A model generated the notes under the pieces. The model had not been told where the DNA came from, searched no databases, and saw nothing but the letters and a program-made list of their open reading frames with translations. A stretch of 64,000 nucleotides of DNA, from positions 1 to 64,000 of the forward strand of contig JAIRPV010000010.1 of assembly GCA_031256825.1 (NCBI GenBank), in the 5' to 3' direction. The DNA is from Oscillospiraceae bacterium. GTDB taxonomy: Bacteria; Bacillota; Clostridia; Oscillospirales; Acutalibacteraceae. How positions within the stretch are numbered: the stretch's first letter is position 1; every line of letters begins with the position of its first letter. Below are positions 6,990-14,989 of the stretch, piece after piece. The translations under genes and the position numbers were made by a program.

Positions 6990-8591
6990 TTGAAAAATCA
7001 GCAGCAAAATATAGCGGCGATTTACTGCCGCCTTTCCCGCGATGACGGCGGCGATGCGGAGTCCAACAGCATCGGCAACCAGCGCGAACTGCTCCGGCAA
7101 TATGCGAAGGCACAGGGGCTTGTGGTGAAATCGGAGTATGTCGATGACGGAATTTCTGGCACAACGTTCGAGAGGCCTTCGTTCAAGCGCATGATTGAGG
7201 ACATCAAGTCCGGGCTTTTGGGCGTCGTTCTGTGCAAAGACCTTTCTCGATTAGGCCGCAACAATGCCATGGTGGCATACTATACCGAAATCTTTTTCCC
7301 TGAAAATGATATACAATTCATAGCTGTGAATGACGGAATTGATACGTTTCATGGTGAAAATGAGATTATGGGTTTCAAATCCATAATTAATGAGTATTAT
7401 GCGCGGGATATTTCGAAGAAGGTGCGTTCCAGTCTGCGCACGCTGGCGGTGCAGGGGCAATTCACCGGCACCAATGCGCCCTATGGCTACCGCAAAGACC
7501 CGGAGGATCGGCACCATCTGCTGGTGGATGAAGAATCAGCGGTCAATTTGCGGCGCATGTTTCAGTTGGCGGCGGCGGGTGAAACCGCGCAGCGCATCGC
7601 GCAAATTTTCAGCAAAGAACAGATTCTGACCCCGCAGGCCTATGTCTCACAATGCACGGGGATGTACAAGACCGAAGCGGTGCTGAAGCACCCAACGCTG
7701 TGGCAGAAAATTTCGGTGCAAGCCATCCTCAAAAACCAAGTCTATCTGGGGCATATGGTGGCGCAGAAGCAAGCGGCAAAGTCCTTCAAGCAAAAAAAGC
7801 TGATCAATCGCCCGGAATCGGAATGGATCAAAGTGGAGCACACGCACGAGGCGCTGGTGGATGAGCAGACCTTTGAAAAAGTGCAGCGGCTGATGTCCGT
7901 CAAGCGGCCAGCGAAAACCACCGAGTTCAACAACATCTTTCGCGGGCTTGTGCGATGCTCCACCTGTGGTTGCACGCTCAGTTTGCACGACATGCACAAA
8001 AACAACGATGCAAACTATTCTTGCAGCAACTACCGCCGGAACCACACCTGCACGGCGCACTACATCCGCTTCTTGCCGTTATATGATCTGGTTCTGCGGA
8101 AAATCAAGAAAGTTTCTGCCATTGCTAAGCTGCATGAGAATGACTTGAATGCCTTTGTGGAGCATATCTGGGCAACCAGCGAGCGCTCGGACAGCCGGAA
8201 AGATGCGAAGCAGATGGAACGCTGCCTCCGGCGCATGAAGGAGCTGGATACGATTGTGAAGAAGCTCCTCGAGCAAAACGCCCTTGGCGGCATCTCCGAT
8301 GCACGGTTTCTTTCAATGTCCGGCGGCTACGAAGCGGAACACGAAGCGCTGCAAAAGCAAGTGGACGCCCTGCAAGCCAAACAGAGCGAAGCCAAGGCCG
8401 ACAACCAGAACGCCTTCAACTTCCAGCAAATCGTTCTGAAGTACACAGATGTGCAGGAATTGACCGCCTCGCTCCTGTATGAGTTCATTGACCGCATCGT
8501 AATCTTCGACGGCAGCGGGCGCGGCCAAGACCGCAGGCAGCGGGTGGAAATCCACTTCAAATTCGTCGGGCTGCTGCCCGACAGCGTTTAG
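6990..8591 (+). CDS. Large serine recombinase (integrase of the element)
   Basis: A 533-residue site-specific recombinase that would integrate and excise the element. The resolvase domain carries the nucleophile Ser16 in YCRLSRDD, the VDDGISGTTFERP block and the SRLGRN motif. It is followed by a recombinase domain, then a zinc ribbon (GLVRCSTCGCTL and a later Cys pair in the YSCSNYRRNHTC block), and a C-terminal coiled-coil region rich in Gln and Glu. The gene begins with TTG at 6990 behind a perfect AAAGGAG. It ends only about 30 bases before host coding sequence resumes, so it lies at the extreme right end of the element. The gene looks intact. Confidence 0.95.
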   Translation: MKNQQQNIAAIYCRLSRDDGGDAESNSIGNQRELLRQYAKAQGLVVKSEYVDDGISGTTFERPSFKRMIEDIKSGLLGVVLCKDLSRLGRNNAMVAYYTEIFFPENDIQFIAVNDGIDTFHGENEIMGFKSIINEYYARDISKKVRSSLRTLAVQGQFTGTNAPYGYRKDPEDRHHLLVDEESAVNLRRMFQLAAAGETAQRIAQIFSKEQILTPQAYVSQCTGMYKTEAVLKHPTLWQKISVQAILKNQVYLGHMVAQKQAAKSFKQKKLINRPESEWIKVEHTHEALVDEQTFEKVQRLMSVKRPAKTTEFNNIFRGLVRCSTCGCTLSLHDMHKNNDANYSCSNYRRNHTCTAHYIRFLPLYDLVLRKIKKVSAIAKLHENDLNAFVEHIWATSERSDSRKDAKQMERCLRRMKELDTIVKKLLEQNALGGISDARFLSMSGGYEAEHEALQKQVDALQAKQSEAKADNQNAFNFQQIVLKYTDVQELTASLLYEFIDRIVIFDGSGRGQDRRQRVEIHFKFVGLLPDSV

Positions 8592-8625
8592 CCCTAGGAT
8601 AGTTCCCAATATATAGGTATCCACC
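8592..8625. other. Right attachment junction (attR) of the integrated element
   Basis: The recombinase stops at 8591. From about 8617 the bases read in frame as host protein (STATCKGLSQWGS), matching a SpoIID-type signature, while an in-frame TAG at 8614-8616 lies just before. The element-host boundary must therefore fall within roughly 8592-8625. The exact core (a 2-base crossover for serine recombinases) cannot be fixed without the left junction, which is outside the window. Confidence 0.65.
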
Positions 8626-9630
8626 GCCACCTGCAAAGGCCTTTCGCAGTGGGGATCCTATTACCTCGCCTCGCAGGGGTATACGCCGCGGCGGATTTTG
8701 CAGTATTATTACGGCAACGACATCGATATCAACTTCGACGCGCCGCAGGGCAACATTCTCCCCTCCTACCCCGGGCAGATGATGCAGCGGGGCGTCATGA
8801 GCGAAGAGGTGCGCACGCTGCAAAAAATGCTGCGGCGCGTAGCGCGCAATTACCCCGCGATCCCGCTGGTGGAGGTGAACTCCGGCGTGTTCGACGGGAA
8901 GACCGACGCCGCCGTGCGCGCCTTCCAGCACATCATGGGGCTGACGGAAGACGGCATTGTTGGCCAGGGAACCTGGAACCGCATTGTATCCATCTACAAC
9001 GCGGTCAAACGCCTCAACGAACTGGATTCGGAAGGAATCAGCCAGGCCGATACAGAAACCTATTACGCTTCCCGCCTGCGGCTGGGCGATCGCGGCTACG
9101 ACGTAAGGTTCCTGCAATCCTACCTGGATTTTGTCTCCCTCTTTTATCCCGACATGGCACGTTTAGACGCGGACGGCATGTTCGGCCCGCTGACGGAGCA
9201 GGCCGTAAAAACCTTCCAGCGTCTCAATGGCCTGACAGAAGACGGCATCGTTGGGCGGCAGACCATCAACCGCCTTCGCAATGCCTACAAAGAATTTTAC
9301 AACAGCCTCAGCCCCGCCTCCGCGCGGCTGTTCTACCCGGATTATGCGTTTTCGCGGGGGGACTCCGGCGAAAAAGTGCGCCTGATCCAAACCATGCTCA
9401 ACGCCGTGGCGCAAGCCGCGCCGGAACTGCCCGTGGTTGCCGCCGACGGCATTTATGGCTCCGCCACCACCAATGCCGTGCTGGCGTTCCAGCGGTTCGC
9501 GCAGCTCCCCATATCCGGCAACGTTGGCATTTTAACCTGGAACACGCTGGTGAGCAAATACAACGAATATTACAACCCGCGCTACGCGGAATACGCGCAG
9601 GCGGAAGAAGCGGAGGAGGAGGAGCACTAA
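8617..9630 (+). pseudogene. 3' part of a SpoIID-like / peptidoglycan-binding protein gene, split by the element
   Basis: The open frame begins mid-domain with CKGLSQWGSYYLASQGY, the C-terminal signature of SpoIID-like lytic domains, then TPRRILQYYYGND. Three peptidoglycan-binding (PG_binding_1) repeats follow, starting at GVMSEEVRTLQ, GDRGYDVRFLQ and GDSGEKVRLIQ, each with a DGIxG-type centre and a terminal TW or TIN segment. The tail is poly-Glu. Full-length relatives in Clostridia have a further N-terminal portion of about 200 residues, missing here. There is no ribosome-binding site before any start in this remnant, so it is probably silent unless the element excises and rejoins it to its 5' half. 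A spore or cell-wall role is inferred from the family. Confidence 0.85.
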
Positions 9631-9684
9631 ACAGCCCCCGCAGCGGGGCAAGCATTGCGCACGCTTGTTCTAACAACAGAAGAC

Positions 9685-9713
9685 ACCCCTTGACGCAAGA
9701 GCTGTCAAGGGGT
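9685..9713. terminator. Bidirectional terminator between the peptidoglycan-binding gene and miaB
   Basis: A 10-bp perfect stem (9685-9694 with 9704-9713) lies between two convergent genes and contains the miaB stop codon. Both flanks are only moderately T-rich (TGTTTG on plus, TGTCTTCTGTTGTT on minus). Confidence 0.55.
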
Positions 9714-11150
9714 ATGTTTGATTGCTCCCATTCCCTGCGGGCAAGGTGATTCCTGAAGGATCCGTTCTCCGTCGAGCAACCAGCCGCGCGCCTTCGTCAC
9801 CCTGACATGCACAAACTGGCCAATCAGTTCCGTCGGCCCGTCGAATTCCACCATCTGGCTGCCCTCGCTGCGGCCCGCAAGCGCCTGGCGTTTACCGGGC
9901 GTCTCGCAAAGCAGCCGCAAAATTTTCCCGGGCAGCGCCGCGCAGCCGGCGGCGGCTTTTGCTTCCTGCAAGGCTGTCAGCTCCTGAAACCACCGCACTT
10001 TTTCGGCATGAGGCACAGGATCGGGCATGGCAGCGGCGCGCGTGCCCTCCCGGGGCGAATACAGGAACGTGAACAGCGAAGCGTAGCCAACCGCGTCAAC
10101 CAATGTCAGCGTCTCGCGGAATTCCTCGTATGTTTCCCCGGGAAAGCCCACGATGATGTCGCTTGTCATGCGCAGATCCGGCATATATTCCCGCGCGAGG
10201 GCCGCCAGCGCAAGATACTGCGCCTGGGTATAGCCACGGTTCATGGCGGCCAGCACTCTGTCGCTGCCGCATTGAACGGGCAGGTGCAGGTGCCGGGCAA
10301 TGTGCCGCCCTGCGGCCATGGTTTCCAGCAGCGCGGGGGAGCAATCTTTTGGGTGCGAAGTCATAAAGCGCAGCCAAAAATCGCCCTCTATCGCATCCAG
10401 CTCCCGCAGCAGCCGAGGGAAATCGTAATCGCCGCTGCGATAGGAGTTCACATTCTGCCCCAATAAAGTGATCTCTTTGTAGCCCGCGGCAACCAATCCC
10501 CGGGCTTCTTCCAATAGCACTTCCGGCGCGCGCGAGCGTTCGCGGCCGCGCACAAGCGGCACCACGCAATAGCTGCAAAAGTTGTCGCAGCCATACATGA
10601 TGGGCAGCCAGGCCTTGAACGCGCTGTCGCGCCGCAAGGGCAGGCCTTCGGCAATCTCTCCGGGCGTGTCTGCAATTTCAAAAACGCGGCGGCCGCCGGC
10701 ATACATCTGGTAAAGCAGCTCCGGCAGACGGTGCAGCGCGTGCGTGCCAAAAACAAGATCAACAAAGGGGAAGCTGCGGCGCAGTTTTTCGGCCACATGC
10801 GCCTGCTGCACCATGCAGCCGCACAGGGCAATGCGCAGCCCGCGCGTTTGCCGCAGGCCCTTGAGCCGCCCAACATTGCCAAAAACGCGGTCTTCCGCGT
10901 GCTCCCGCACGGCGCAGGTGTTGAATAGCGCCAGGTCGGCCTCCTCCGCGCTGTTGCAAAAGCCAAAGCCGCAGCGCGCGAGCAGTCCGCGCAGGCGCTC
11001 GGAATCGGCTTCGTTGCCCTGGCAGCCGTAGGTGTGCACAAAAGCGCGCGGGGGTTCCTGCCGCCGTGCGATCCAATATTCATGCAAAAGCGCGGCGTAC
11101 TCGTCCTGCCGCGCGAGTTCCTCCGGGGAAACCAGTTTTGTTTGGGACAT
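9705..11150 (-). CDS. miaB: tRNA-2-methylthio-N6-dimethylallyladenosine synthase MiaB
   Basis: A 481-residue radical-SAM methylthiotransferase that modifies i6A37 of tRNAs reading U-starting codons. The N-terminal UPF0004 domain has three cluster-binding cysteines in HTYGCQGNEAD, FNTCAVREHAEDR and LCGCMVQQ. The radical-SAM cluster is in CDNFCSYCVVPLVRGRERS, where the last bases distinguish MiaB from MtaB and RimO. A TRAM domain ends the protein. Start 11150 is preferred over 11177 because AAGGAG lies 5 bases upstream of it. It is the last gene of the D-amino acid/5-oxoproline operon, 31 bases after pxpC; there is no obvious functional tie. Confidence 0.93.
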   Translation of the reverse strand: MSQTKLVSPEELARQDEYAALLHEYWIARRQEPPRAFVHTYGCQGNEADSERLRGLLARCGFGFCNSAEEADLALFNTCAVREHAEDRVFGNVGRLKGLRQTRGLRIALCGCMVQQAHVAEKLRRSFPFVDLVFGTHALHRLPELLYQMYAGGRRVFEIADTPGEIAEGLPLRRDSAFKAWLPIMYGCDNFCSYCVVPLVRGRERSRAPEVLLEEARGLVAAGYKEITLLGQNVNSYRSGDYDFPRLLRELDAIEGDFWLRFMTSHPKDCSPALLETMAAGRHIARHLHLPVQCGSDRVLAAMNRGYTQAQYLALAALAREYMPDLRMTSDIIVGFPGETYEEFRETLTLVDAVGYASLFTFLYSPREGTRAAAMPDPVPHAEKVRWFQELTALQEAKAAAGCAALPGKILRLLCETPGKRQALAGRSEGSQMVEFDGPTELIGQFVHVRVTKARGWLLDGERILQESPCPQGMGAIKHTP

Positions 11151-11181
11151 AACGGCTCCTTGCTTGTTTTGGCTCATGTGT

Positions 11182-12153
11182 TCATCTCAGCGTCAGGTAG
11201 TGATATTCCAGCCTTGCCATCGCCCTGGCTTCCCGCCGGACGATGGTTTGCGCCTCGTCCATCGCAATCGCAACGAACCGCAAGTGATCCCCGGGCTTTG
11301 CCTGCGCAAGCAGCGGCAGATCGGCGGAAATCACCGTGGCGATTTTTGCGTAGCCGCCAGTGGTCTGCCGGTCGGCCATCATCACGATGGGCTGGCCGCT
11401 GGCCGGCACCTGCACGCTGCCCGCGGCAATGCCGTCGCTGATGATATCCGAACCGCTGTGCGTCGTAACTTTTGCGCCCTCCAGCTTGATCCCCATGCGG
11501 TCAGAGGCGGGCGCGACCGTATACCAGCCGCCAAAAAAATCCCGCAGACCGTTCGGCGTGAACCTGCTGTCCTGCGGACCTAAAACCGCCCGCAGGATGA
11601 TCTTGTCGGCAGGTCTATCCCGGTCAAGGTGCGCGGGCACAGGCAAACGGCGCTCTTGCGGGTTCGCAATCGGCGTTTGCGGGCATTGCAGGGGCAATTC
11701 GTCGCCCGCGCGCAGCTGCCGCCCGGCAAACCCGCCAATGCCGCACTTTAAATTTGTAGAACAACTGCCCAGCACAGCCTCCAGCGCAAAACCACCGGCC
11801 ACCGCCAAATAACCCCGGCAGCCCGCCCGGGCGGCAGCGCAGCGCAGCTCGTCGCCTTCGCTGGCGCGAATCAGCGCATACGTGGGCGCGGGCGCGCCGT
11901 TAAGCTCCGCCTGAAAGTCGGCGCCTGTGAGCGCAAACCAGGCGTCGCAGTTGAATTTTATCCCAGGCCCCGTCATGGTCATCTCGAGCGCTGGCATGTC
12001 TTTGGAGTTGCCCGCCAGCAAATTGGCAGCGCGCAGCGCGGGCAGATCCATCGCGCCGCCGGGCGAAAAGCCGCTGCTCTGCCAGCCTGCGCGCCCCATA
12101 TCCTGCACGGTGGTCAGCATACCGGGGGATAAAACCGTCAGCGTGTCAGCCAT
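11182..12153 (-). CDS. pxpC: 5-oxoprolinase subunit C (biotin-dependent carboxyltransferase family, KipA-like)
   Basis: A 323-residue protein of the PxpC/KipA family. The start has VLSPGMLTTVQDMGRAGWQ, the substrate-cleft signature, followed by GFSPGGAMD and later DRMGIKLEG and GSVQVPASGQPIVMMADRQT-type strands. With PxpB it forms the ATP-dependent 5-oxoprolinase that opens 5-oxoproline to glutamate. Start 12153 follows GGAGGTGG. The gene overlaps the pxpB stop by 8 bases, so expression is coupled. The third subunit, PxpA (LamB/YcsF), is not in this operon or window. In Bacillus the homologues KipA/KipI were first described as sporulation-kinase regulators, but the catabolic role fits this context better. 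Confidence 0.88.
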   Translation of the reverse strand: MADTLTVLSPGMLTTVQDMGRAGWQSSGFSPGGAMDLPALRAANLLAGNSKDMPALEMTMTGPGIKFNCDAWFALTGADFQAELNGAPAPTYALIRASEGDELRCAAARAGCRGYLAVAGGFALEAVLGSCSTNLKCGIGGFAGRQLRAGDELPLQCPQTPIANPQERRLPVPAHLDRDRPADKIILRAVLGPQDSRFTPNGLRDFFGGWYTVAPASDRMGIKLEGAKVTTHSGSDIISDGIAAGSVQVPASGQPIVMMADRQTTGGYAKIATVISADLPLLAQAKPGDHLRFVAIAMDEAQTIVRREARAMARLEYHYLTLR

Positions 12154-12862
12154 GCCGCCCCACCTCCCAAATTTGCTCCCCGGCAGCCTGCCGCCGCTCC
12201 AGCGCGGCATATTCCGCCGCCGTTACCGGTTCAAACTTGATGTAGTCCCCGGCGGCATACAAAATCGGTTCCGCGCGCTGCGGATCGTAGGGCCGCACAG
12301 GCGTTTGCCCAATGAGCTGCCAGCCGCCGGGCGAAGCCAACGGATAAATTCCGGTCTGCTCGCCGCCGATCCCCACAGCCCCCGCCGGGATTTTTGTGCG
12401 CGGGTTTTGCAAGCGCGGCGTATGGATCGCCGGATCAAGTCCGCCCAAATAGGCAAAGCCGGGCAAAAAGCCCAGCATATAAATCAAATATTCGGGCGCG
12501 CTGTGCCGCCGTATGACTTCTTCTTTCGAAAGATTCGCGTGCCGCGCGACGAACTCCAAATCCTCCCCATTGTAACAAACGGGGATAGCAAACACGCGGG
12601 CGCTGCCTGCGGCTTCAGTTGAAAGGCCCTGCAAGCGCTTGCGCAATTGGCGCGTCAGCGCTTGATAGCGCAGCCTGCAAGGATCGTAATTGATCAGCAG
12701 CGAGCAAAACGCGGGAACGCACTCCGTGATGGCGCGTATGGGTTTGCGCCGCAAACTTTCGCTCAGCGCGCGCACGCTGGCGTTGCTCTCCGGGTTGATT
12801 TCGCTGCCAAATTCCACCAGAATCGCCGCGTCGCCCGCCGCATGGAACTGGGGGTATGCCAT
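12146..12862 (-). CDS. pxpB: 5-oxoprolinase subunit B (KipI-like allophanate hydrolase subunit 1 family)
   Basis: A 238-residue PxpB/KipI protein. Family marks are GDAAILVEFG near the start, the YLIYMLGFLPGFAYLGGLD block with its GF-PGF core, RLxNPRTKIPAGAVGIGGxQTGIYP, and SPGGWQLIGQTP. In the PxpABC enzyme this subunit phosphorylates the substrate with ATP. The start at 12862 is chosen because GAGGTGACGAAG precedes it; two upstream ATGs (12892, 12907) would reach towards or overlap the upstream gene. It lies between a D-glutamate cyclase-like gene and pxpC, which suggests the oxoproline it receives is generated by the neighbouring gene. Confidence 0.88.
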   Translation of the reverse strand: MAYPQFHAAGDAAILVEFGSEINPESNASVRALSESLRRKPIRAITECVPAFCSLLINYDPCRLRYQALTRQLRKRLQGLSTEAAGSARVFAIPVCYNGEDLEFVARHANLSKEEVIRRHSAPEYLIYMLGFLPGFAYLGGLDPAIHTPRLQNPRTKIPAGAVGIGGEQTGIYPLASPGGWQLIGQTPVRPYDPQRAEPILYAAGDYIKFEPVTAAEYAALERRQAAGEQIWEVGRHG

Positions 12863-12884
12863 CTTCGTCACCTCGATTCGCTCG

Positions 12885-13997
12885 TCACGCATTTGCCGCG
12901 CCTTCAAAATACCCTAGCTCCAGGGTTTTTTCGAACCAGGTTTTGCAGGTGCTTTTCAGTTGCAGCGCCTCGCGCGCGCATTCCCGCATCAGCGTCACAA
13001 GAGAGGTGTTGATTGCCAGGCCAAAGCCGTCGATGGAAGGGATCGCCCAGCCATACATATCGATCATTCCGGCGCGGGCGGCAGCCTCGCAGGCGGCGCG
13101 CTCCAGTTCCGCGTCGTGCATGATCTCCACATTCTCCCGCAAAAACGCCAACGCGGCAATCATGCCATAGCAGCCCCAGTCGCTGACGGTTGCCGTCAGC
13201 AGGTAATCGGCGGCGGTGGCGGCGGCAATGCCGCCGCTGCAATCAGAAACCACCCCTGTGATATCGCTTGTTGCGGCGCAGCGGCAGCGGCCCGGCCCGG
13301 CGTAAGGGATATATTGCCTCAGCTGCCCGGCGATGGCGCCCATGCCGATTTCGTTGCCCAAATCGCCAATGGCAATATTGAGAACGCCCAGCGCCTGAAG
13401 CTTCGCAAAGAGCACATCCAGTTTTGCCTCGAGTTCCGTCATGTTCAGCCCCGTGGCGTTGTGATACTCGCCAACGGCATTTGCGCCGGGCGCCTCAATG
13501 CTGACAACAGCCGCGGGCAGCGCCTGCGCGATCAACCCATCCGCCTGCGCTTCGGCGGCCGCCCTGTCTTTCGTGAACGGGATCACCGCCATGGCGATGG
13601 GCAGCGCGCGGATCGCGTCCATGCTGTCGTAGGTGTGCAGCCCGCAAACGGCGGCGATGGCCTTCGCGGCCTGCACATTCTCTTCCTGGCAGACCAGAAC
13701 GGGCTTTGCCCCAAAGGCCAGGACCAAAGCGCGCGCCAGCAGCACGGCGCTGATGATGCCGTCGGTTTCGGCTTTCTTAAACGGCCGCAGAACAAAGCCA
13801 GTGATGATATACACAAAGTCATTCGGCTTGATGCTCCTGTGCAGCGCACGGGCGCAGTGCATGGTCAGCGGCTCTCCGGCGCGCTCCCGCGCCGCGGCGT
13901 ATAAAATTTTGCAAACGCCATAGCCCCGTGGGTCAAGATTGGCCAGGTCGTCAAGGCTTTGGCCTAAGTTCAGTTCTGTCAGCTCTTGTTGTGTCAT
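12885..13997 (-). CDS. D-glutamate cyclase-like protein (DUF4392)
   Basis: A 370-residue cytosolic protein resembling the DUF4392 family, whose vertebrate member (C-terminal half of DGLUCY) converts D-glutamate to 5-oxo-D-proline. Visible blocks include TGFVLRPFKKAETDGIISA, IGDLGNEIGMGAI and VVSDCSGGIAAATAA; the acidic, glycine-rich GDLGNEIG stretch is a likely catalytic or metal site. The DUF1445 domain found in the animal enzyme is absent. The gene starts 27 bases after the aminotransferase stop, behind AGGAG, and is followed by the two oxoprolinase genes. Substrate assignment is inferred from family and neighbours and has not been shown for bacterial versions here. Confidence 0.72.
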   Translation of the reverse strand: MTQQELTELNLGQSLDDLANLDPRGYGVCKILYAAARERAGEPLTMHCARALHRSIKPNDFVYIITGFVLRPFKKAETDGIISAVLLARALVLAFGAKPVLVCQEENVQAAKAIAAVCGLHTYDSMDAIRALPIAMAVIPFTKDRAAAEAQADGLIAQALPAAVVSIEAPGANAVGEYHNATGLNMTELEAKLDVLFAKLQALGVLNIAIGDLGNEIGMGAIAGQLRQYIPYAGPGRCRCAATSDITGVVSDCSGGIAAATAADYLLTATVSDWGCYGMIAALAFLRENVEIMHDAELERAACEAAARAGMIDMYGWAIPSIDGFGLAINTSLVTLMRECAREALQLKSTCKTWFEKTLELGYFEGAANA

Positions 13998-14024
13998 CGG
14001 GTTTTCTCCTGTTCCGGCGAGGCG

Positions 14025-14870
14025 TCAAGCCGTCTCCTCCAAAAATTCGTTCCATAAATACGCGTGCAGCTTTGCCAGCAGTTCCGGCGCTTTTCCGCCA
14101 ACCGGTTTGCCGTCCACGCTTTCGGCCGCAAGGCCAAAGCTGCCCGCGCTGGAAATCAGCACTTCGTCGGCGGCCAGCAGCTCGTCAAGGGTATACGTGG
14201 TCTCGTCCACGGGGATATTCAGCGCCTTGCAGGCTTTGATCAGATGCGCGCGGGCGATACCGGGGAGGATGTAGTGATCGGTGGGGGCCGTGATAAACAC
14301 GCCGTTTTTGATGATGTGGCAGTTGCTGTGCGCGCATTCGGTCACGCGGCCGCCGCGGTGGAAGATGGTTTCGTCGGCTCCGGCCTGGGCGGCGCGCTCG
14401 CTTGCCATGCAGCTGACCAGCAAGTTCAGCGTTTTAATATTGCAGTGCAAAAAGCGGGTGTCTTCCATGGTGATGAGTTTCACTTTTGTGTCCAGAGGAA
14501 CCACATCCACGGGGCGGATCATAATCCATAGATTCGGCTGCACCTGCGCCGGGTCGGGATAAACGTGGTTGCGGATGCCGGTGCCGCGCGTGGCCTGCCA
14601 ATAGACGAAATTTTCGCCGGTATCCATCTTTTTCAGCATGTCGTTCAGGATCGCTTTGAGCTCTTCTTTTGTCTGGCTCAGGCGCATGCCCAGCAGGCCC
14701 GCGCTGTTGAAGAAGCGATCGACATGTTCGTTCAGGGTAAAAATCTTATAGTTGCGCGAATACGTCGCGTCATAAACGCCGTCGCCGAAATAACAGACGC
14801 GGTCGTTCATGGGGATGGTCATTTCCTCCAACGGGCCGAATTTGCCGTTGTAGTAGCCTAACATTTGCAT
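14025..14870 (-). CDS. dat: D-amino acid aminotransferase (class IV PLP enzyme)
   Basis: A 281-residue class IV aminotransferase. It keeps the YFGDGVYDATYSRN entry segment with the substrate-contacting tyrosine and GDGVY, the ATRGTGIRNHVYP loop, the PLP lysine in HCNIKTLNLL, the glutamate and arginine-phosphate region TECAHSNCHI, and a late SSAGSFGLAAES loop. D-amino acid transaminases interconvert D-alanine/2-oxoglutarate and pyruvate/D-glutamate; branched-chain and ADC lyase relatives are less likely given the operon. Start 14870 has AGAGGTG 7 bases upstream, though an in-frame ATG two codons later is possible. It leads the operon with the D-glutamate cyclase-like gene and so probably supplies or drains D-glutamate. 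Confidence 0.87.
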   Translation of the reverse strand: MQMLGYYNGKFGPLEEMTIPMNDRVCYFGDGVYDATYSRNYKIFTLNEHVDRFFNSAGLLGMRLSQTKEELKAILNDMLKKMDTGENFVYWQATRGTGIRNHVYPDPAQVQPNLWIMIRPVDVVPLDTKVKLITMEDTRFLHCNIKTLNLLVSCMASERAAQAGADETIFHRGGRVTECAHSNCHIIKNGVFITAPTDHYILPGIARAHLIKACKALNIPVDETTYTLDELLAADEVLISSAGSFGLAAESVDGKPVGGKAPELLAKLHAYLWNEFLEETA

Positions 14871-14894
14871 GGGAGCGCACCTCTTTCACAAAAT

Positions 14895-14923
14895 ATTATA
14901 AAGTGTTACCTTTAATTTTACAA
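14895..14923 (-). promoter_or_regulatory. Sigma-A promoter of the dat-pxp-miaB operon
   Basis: Read on the minus strand: TTGTAA (14923-14918), 17 bases, TATAAT (14900-14895). It lies 25 bases upstream of the dat start in an AT-rich gap after the phosphopantetheinyl transferase gene. Confidence 0.75.
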
Positions 14924-14989
14924 CAAATCACAAAAAAAGTAAACGGCAAAATGCGTTTTTTCGATTATTTCGTTTTCTTTGCATGATAT

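Noticed and set aside
8592-8650. tRNA gene as attachment site
   Set aside because: No cloverleaf or tRNA 3' end is seen at the junction; the site is in a protein gene, as expected for large serine recombinases.
8698-9630. An independent peptidoglycan-binding gene starting at TTG 8698
   Set aside because: No ribosome-binding site precedes it, and coding similarity continues upstream of the TTG to the SpoIID signature, so it is the 3' part of a longer, split gene.
11182-12862. KipI/KipA sporulation-kinase regulators
   Set aside because: The families are the same as PxpB/PxpC, but the operon with D-glutamate cyclase-like and aminotransferase genes favours 5-oxoprolinase function; a regulatory role cannot be fully excluded.
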